Assembly: GCA_023228745.1 (NCBI GenBank)
Contig: JALOAP010000119.1
Span: 1-8,114 of the forward strand
DNA: 8,114 bases
Direction of reading: 5' to 3'
Origin: Dehalococcoidia bacterium
GTDB taxonomy: Bacteria; Chloroflexota; Dehalococcoidia; Tepidiformales; Tepidiformaceae
The notes under the pieces were generated by a model. The model was given only the letters and a program-made list of their open reading frames with translations, had not been told where the DNA came from and made no database searches. Positions within the stretch are counted from its first letter, which is position 1. Each line of letters starts with the position of its first letter. Position numbers and translations under genes: made by a program. Shown here in pieces: positions 4,831 to 8,114 of the stretch.

Positions 4831-6776
4831 CCCACGCCGGGCTCGCCGAGGTGGCGCTGGAACCAGCCGAGCACGCGCGCGAGCAGGTCCTCGCGGTGCT
4901 CGGGCGGGCCGACGCGCATCAGCTGGTGTGACTGCCCGGGGTAGCGCGCAAATTCGACCTCCACACCGGCACGTTTCAGCGTGACGAACATCTGCTCGCC
5001 CTGGCCGATGGGACAGCGCTCATCCGCTTCGCCGTGGACGATGAGCGTTGGCGTGCGCGTGTTGTGCGCGATGCTCGATGGTGACCGCGAGGCGTAGAAC
5101 TCCTTCGCCTCGTGGGGCGCGCCGCCCCACTGGAGCACGCCAAAGTAGTGCGCGATGTCGCTCGTGCCGAACATCGACTCGAGGTCGAAGCAGGGCGCAC
5201 CACAGACGGCGGCCTTGAAGCGGTGGTTCTGCGCGATCGTCCAGGCAGTCATATAGCCGCCGTAGCTGTAGCCCCAGATCCCCATGCGCTCGGCGTCGAC
5301 GTAGGGTTCGGCGCAGGCACGGTCGACGACTGCCATGAGATCCAGGTAGTCTTCGCCGCCCCAATCGCCGAGCACCCGCATGGTGAAGTCCCGGCCGTAG
5401 GTCGAGGAGCCGCGCGGGTTCGAATAGACGACGATGAAGCCGTTCGTGGCGAGCACCTGCTGGACCGCGTTGAAGCCGTAGCCGTAGTAGCCGTTCGGGC
5501 CGCCGTGCACGTCGAGCACGAGCGGATACTTCCTCGCGGGGTCGAAGTCCGGCGGCTTGAGCAGCCAGGCCTCCGTGGTGGAGCCGTCCCTCTCCACGTC
5601 GAAGCGCTCCCAGAGGGCGCCCGGCGACTGCCGCCGCCGCTTCGCGTTCCACGAAGTGAGCACGGTTCGGCGGCCTTCGTCGAGGTCGACGAGGCCGATT
5701 TCGCCGAGCGTGTCATATCCACCGAGGGACTGTGCCACCTGCCGGGCGCCGGGCCCGGCGGAGAAGCCGCTGCGCGTCTCCAGTTCGCCTTCGACCTGCC
5801 GGAGTTCGCCGGAATCGAGATCGATGACCCAGAGGCCGCTCGCACCACGGTGAAAGGCGTGGAAGAGCACGCGGCGTTCGTCCAGCCAGGCGGGCTGCGC
5901 CGGCGGGACGATGGGCATGAAGCCACCATCGGGCAGGCACCGGAGGTCGGTCGTCACTCGCCGCGTTTCGCCGCGGGCCACGTCGTAGACGAATACGTCG
6001 GCCTGCCACGTCTGCTGCGCGTCCCCCGTGTAGACGATGCGATCGCCACCGGGCGACCACGCCCAGGTCGATACGAACCCGTCCTCGGGCGTTATGTAGC
6101 GCGTTTCGCCGCCGTCCGTGGCGATGAGTGCAAGACGGCTGGTCATGGCGTTGTTCGTATAGATGCGGACCGCGAGCATCGAGCCATCCGGCGACCACGC
6201 GGGGCCAGTGTGGTCGAAGGATTCGGTCGAGATGCGCCGCCGTTCGCCGCGTTCGCTGTCGACGACGAAGACGTGCCCACGAAGTTCGCCGACGTAGCCG
6301 CGGGTGTCCTGCTTGTAGTCGATGCGCGTGGTGACGCGGACGCGCGGCGCCCGGCCCTCTCCTGGCTGTTCGCCCGAGGGATTCCCGGGGTCGAAGGGAG
6401 CGACCACGGCGAGGTGGCGGCCATGCGGCGACCACGCGAGATCCTGGACCGGGGCAGCGAAGCGGCAGACTTCGCGCGGCTCTCCGCCGTCGAACAGCAG
6501 CAGGAAGACACCCGACTTCTCGACCCGGTCGGAAACGAACGCGAGCTGCGTTCCATCGGGTGACCAGCGCGGGAGCGAGTTGCGGTTCCCTCCGGTCGTG
6601 AGCGCACGGTCCGAGCCACTGGCGAGGTTCCGCAGGTGGATGTGCGAAGTGACGCGGTTCGTGTCTTCGCTGGTGCTGCTGAGGACGTAGGCGAGCCCGG
6701 TGCCGTCGGGCGAAATCTGCGGGTCGCCTGCACCGAGAAAGCCGTAGACAGCGTCGCGGGGGGAGATGGGGGTCAT
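4827..6776 (-). CDS. S9 family serine peptidase (acylaminoacyl-peptidase type, S9C-like)
   Basis: This 649-residue protein has the two-part architecture of prolyl oligopeptidase relatives. The N-terminal part (about 1-385) is a beta-propeller with TolB-like blade repeats: ISPDG, WSPDG, WSPHG, WSPDG and WSPGG at about 21, 71, 115, 194 and 240. The C-terminal alpha/beta hydrolase (about 400-649) has HGGP (424-427), the nucleophile Ser504 in GYSYGG (502-507), Asp585 in HGEADERCP, and His617 in GQSHQL. All three catalytic residues are present, so it should be active on short peptides, probably removing N-terminal or acylated residues; exact specificity is not readable. No signal peptide or membrane segment is seen, so it is likely cytosolic. 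The start is ATG 6776 (MTPISPRDAV); longer in-frame starts would run into folD. No good Shine-Dalgarno precedes it. It has its own -10 box and converges on the DUF998-like gene with a four-base overlap. Confidence 0.92.
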   Translation of the reverse strand: MTPISPRDAVYGFLGAGDPQISPDGTGLAYVLSSTSEDTNRVTSHIHLRNLASGSDRALTTGGNRNSLPRWSPDGTQLAFVSDRVEKSGVFLLLFDGGEPREVCRFAAPVQDLAWSPHGRHLAVVAPFDPGNPSGEQPGEGRAPRVRVTTRIDYKQDTRGYVGELRGHVFVVDSERGERRRISTESFDHTGPAWSPDGSMLAVRIYTNNAMTSRLALIATDGGETRYITPEDGFVSTWAWSPGGDRIVYTGDAQQTWQADVFVYDVARGETRRVTTDLRCLPDGGFMPIVPPAQPAWLDERRVLFHAFHRGASGLWVIDLDSGELRQVEGELETRSGFSAGPGARQVAQSLGGYDTLGEIGLVDLDEGRRTVLTSWNAKRRRQSPGALWERFDVERDGSTTEAWLLKPPDFDPARKYPLVLDVHGGPNGYYGYGFNAVQQVLATNGFIVVYSNPRGSSTYGRDFTMRVLGDWGGEDYLDLMAVVDRACAEPYVDAERMGIWGYSYGGYMTAWTIAQNHRFKAAVCGAPCFDLESMFGTSDIAHYFGVLQWGGAPHEAKEFYASRSPSSIAHNTRTPTLIVHGEADERCPIGQGEQMFVTLKRAGVEVEFARYPGQSHQLMRVGPPEHREDLLARVLGWFQRHLGEPGVG

Positions 6777-6787
6777 GCGCGGCTCAC

Positions 6788-6814
6788 GGCCGGAGTGCCG
6801 GCCCGCGCAGTATA
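6788..6814 (-). promoter_or_regulatory. Promoter -10 (TATACT) and 5'-end hairpin of the S9 peptidase gene
   Basis: On the minus strand TATACT (6814-6809) is a near-consensus -10 box in the gap after folD. The expected start of transcription is around 6803-6801. GGCCGG (6803-6798) and CCGGCC (6793-6788) form a perfect six-base stem with a four-base loop, so the message would begin with a hairpin in a leader of about 25 nt. No -35 consensus is evident 16-18 bp upstream. With no T run after it, the hairpin is unlikely to be a folD terminator. Confidence 0.45.
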
Positions 6815-6855
6815 CGTACGCCGCGATCGAACGTGCGTTGCGACGCGCAGCAGGT

Positions 6856-7740
6856 TTACGCCAGCGTGCGCTCCGCGGCACTGACAGTGTTCACGAGGAG
6901 CATGGCGCGGGTCATCGGCCCGACGCCGCCGGGGACGGGCGTGATCCACGCGGCCTTCTCGCGGATCGCGGGGAAATCCGCGTCGCCGACGAGTCGCCAG
7001 CCCCGCTTACGGGAGGCGTCCTCAATCCGGTTCGTGCCAACATCGATGACGACCACGCCTTCGCGGACCATGTCGGCGGTGAGCGTGTTCGGACGCCCGG
7101 CGGCCATCACGACGATGTCGGCGTCGCGCGTGAAGCGGCCGATGTCCGGCGTCCCCGTGTGGCAGATGGTGACGGTGGCGTTGGCGCCCTTCGCCTTGTT
7201 CGAAAGCAGCACCGCCAGCGGCCGCCCGACGAGCGTCGAACGCCCGACGACGACCACATGCTTGCCCGCCGGGTCGTTGCCGGTGCGGTTGAGCATCTGG
7301 AGGACACCATGAGGCGTGCAGGGCAGCGCGCCGCCGGTTTCGCCGCGCAGAAGCCGCCCGAGGTTCGCCGGGTGGAGGCCATCGACGTCCTTTGCGGGCG
7401 AAAGCGCATCGATGATGGCGTGCTCGCTGATCTGCGAGGGGAGCGGAAGCTGCGGCAGGATGCCGTGGAAGCGCTCGTCGGCATTCAGGTCCGCGATGAG
7501 GCCAAGGAGCTCCTCCTGGGAGGTCGACTCCGGCAGGTGGAACGTTTCGGAGAAGATGCCAACTGCGGCCGAGTCTTCGGTCTTCGACGTGACGTAGCTG
7601 ACGGAACCCGGATCATCGCCGACGAGCACGGCGGCAAGGCCGGGCGTTAGCCCGCGCTGCTTCAGGGCCGTCACGCGCTTCGCGACTTCGGCCTGGATGT
7701 CGGCCGCGATGGCCTTCCCGTCGATCAGTTGAGCCGTCAT
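6856..7740 (-). CDS. folD: Bifunctional 5,10-methylenetetrahydrofolate dehydrogenase / methenyltetrahydrofolate cyclohydrolase
   Basis: This 294-residue cytosolic enzyme interconverts methylene-, methenyl- and 10-formyl-tetrahydrofolate, supplying one-carbon units for purines and formyl-methionine. All family motifs are present: the substrate site YVTSK (Tyr49, catalytic Lys53), QLPLP (97-101), KDVDG (117-121, catalytic Asp120), CTPHG (141-145), the dinucleotide loop GRSTLVGRP (166-174), a DVGTN motif and the C-terminal TPVPGGVGPMT. One slight variation is ILPQLPLP where ILVQLPLP is usual. The ATG at 7740 gives the standard MTAQLIDGK opening and normal length; the frame stays open further upstream but that part overlaps the preceding gene and is not FolD-like. 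No ribosome binding site is seen before the ATG, while TACCCT ends six bases upstream. The S9 peptidase gene follows after about 79 nt with its own promoter. Confidence 0.97.
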   Translation of the reverse strand: MTAQLIDGKAIAADIQAEVAKRVTALKQRGLTPGLAAVLVGDDPGSVSYVTSKTEDSAAVGIFSETFHLPESTSQEELLGLIADLNADERFHGILPQLPLPSQISEHAIIDALSPAKDVDGLHPANLGRLLRGETGGALPCTPHGVLQMLNRTGNDPAGKHVVVVGRSTLVGRPLAVLLSNKAKGANATVTICHTGTPDIGRFTRDADIVVMAAGRPNTLTADMVREGVVVIDVGTNRIEDASRKRGWRLVGDADFPAIREKAAWITPVPGGVGPMTRAMLLVNTVSAAERTLA

Positions 7741-7746
7741 GGCATC

Positions 7747-7752
7747 AGGGTA
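7747..7752 (-). promoter_or_regulatory. Candidate -10 box for leaderless folD transcript (TACCCT)
   Basis: On the minus strand TACCCT (7752-7747) fits TANNNT and is separated from the folD ATG by exactly six bases (7746-7741), the same spacing as before holB. The upstream bases lack a Shine-Dalgarno sequence. The hexamer is weak and no -35 is evident. Confidence 0.35.
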
Positions 7753-7804
7753 CGAGGCACGGCGTCCGGGGGCTATGGTGGGGGTCAGTACCCGGTGCCC
7801 GTGC

Positions 7805-8110
7805 TCAATGCTCAGTGCGAGTTGCGGGCGCGGTGAACGTGACGAGTGCGAACCCGGCGAAGGCCGTGAGGTCCGCGAGGACAACGCCGACCATCGCGGC
7901 GGCGGCGGCGAACATTCCCCGCGGCCAGGGTTCGTGCGCAGTAGGTGACGGGTCGTAAAGCAGGGCCACGAGGACCGGCGGAAGCGCGGCGACCGCGACA
8001 CACGCTCCGATCAGCGCGATTCCCCGGCGCGGAGACCGCGCGAGCGCCACGAGGCACAGCACGAGTGCCGGCCCACTGAGGAAGCTAATGAGCAGAATCC
8101 AGAGGCCCAC
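7805..8110 (-). CDS. Hypothetical small membrane protein with three hydrophobic segments
   Basis: I do not recognise this 101-residue protein. It has hydrophobic segments at about residues 3-23, 30-51 and 65-93, with a basic patch RSPRR between the first two and a short polar C-terminus. The start shown is GTG at 8110, four bases from the window edge. The frame is open to the edge, so the true start and any ribosome binding site may lie outside. The opening MGLWILLISFLSG looks like a natural N-terminus. The distribution of hydrophobic and charged residues supports a real gene. It lies 64 nt upstream of folD on the same strand, with no terminator seen in the gap. Confidence 0.55.
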   Translation of the reverse strand: MGLWILLISFLSGPALVLCLVALARSPRRGIALIGACVAVAALPPVLVALLYDPSPTAHEPWPRGMFAAAAAMVGVVLADLTAFAGFALVTFTAPATRTEH

Positions 8111-8114
8111 GATG

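Noticed and set aside
5930..6260. Recurring TTTCGCCG-type segments that look like short DNA repeats
   Set aside because: They encode the repeated GETRR/GERRR strand turns of propeller blades and reflect protein repeats plus codon bias, not a DNA repeat element.
5112..6563. Plus-strand open frame of 483 codons opposite the S9 peptidase
   Set aside because: The opposite strand encodes an intact peptidase with propeller repeats and a complete catalytic triad. The plus-strand product is Arg/Ala/Val/Asp-rich without motifs, a typical shadow frame in GC-rich DNA.
6777..6881. Longer N-terminus for the S9 peptidase (start at 6881)
   Set aside because: It would overlap the end of folD, lies upstream of the likely transcription start, and adds 35 residues of basic, unconserved-looking sequence before the natural MTPISPRDAV opening.
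7741..8001. N-terminal extension of FolD
   Set aside because: The extended frame covers the preceding gene on the same strand, and FolD proteins begin at MTAQLIDGK; the extra 87 residues have no family counterpart.

Overview
The window is an ordinary housekeeping stretch from a GC-rich bacterial chromosome. I see no mobile element, CRISPR array, phage gene or toxin-antitoxin pair. A holB-ricT gene pair, a cytosolic S9 acylaminoacyl-peptidase-type protein, a DUF998-type membrane protein and possible leaderless genes (TANNNT boxes about 6 nt before start codons) would fit a Chloroflexota-like (for example Dehalococcoidia) or actinobacterial-type genome. That placement is inference and has low confidence.

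Layout. At the left edge, on the minus strand, are the first nine codons of what looks like a RidA-family gene, preceded by a tRNA-Pro(CGG) with an encoded CCA end and a recognisable promoter. Divergent from these, on the plus strand, come an SDR oxidoreductase (256-1059) with a candidate intrinsic terminator, then the DNA polymerase III delta' subunit holB (1165-2247). holB overlaps the PSP1/RicT gene (2240-3631) by 8 nt. RicT has all the family cysteines and a long Arg/Gly/Pro-rich tail.

A small minus-strand gene for a single-pass membrane protein (3628-3894) converges on ricT; their stop codons interlock over four bases. A plus-strand six-TM DUF998-like gene (4102-4830) follows. Its leader has two mutually exclusive hairpins around the Shine-Dalgarno and a 7-codon upstream reading frame, the least ordinary feature in the window. 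That gene converges on a minus-strand S9 prolyl-oligopeptidase-type peptidase (4827-6776), again with a four-base stop/stop overlap.

The right end, all minus strand, holds folD (6856-7740) and, upstream of it, a three-TM hypothetical protein (7805-8110) at the window edge.

The genes do not form one pathway. holB (replication clamp loading) and ricT (RNA maturation partner) are an operon-like pair seen in other bacteria, and folD supplies one-carbon units. The peptidase and the three small or uncharacterised membrane proteins appear independently placed. No stretch longer than about 200 bases lacks a proposed gene.
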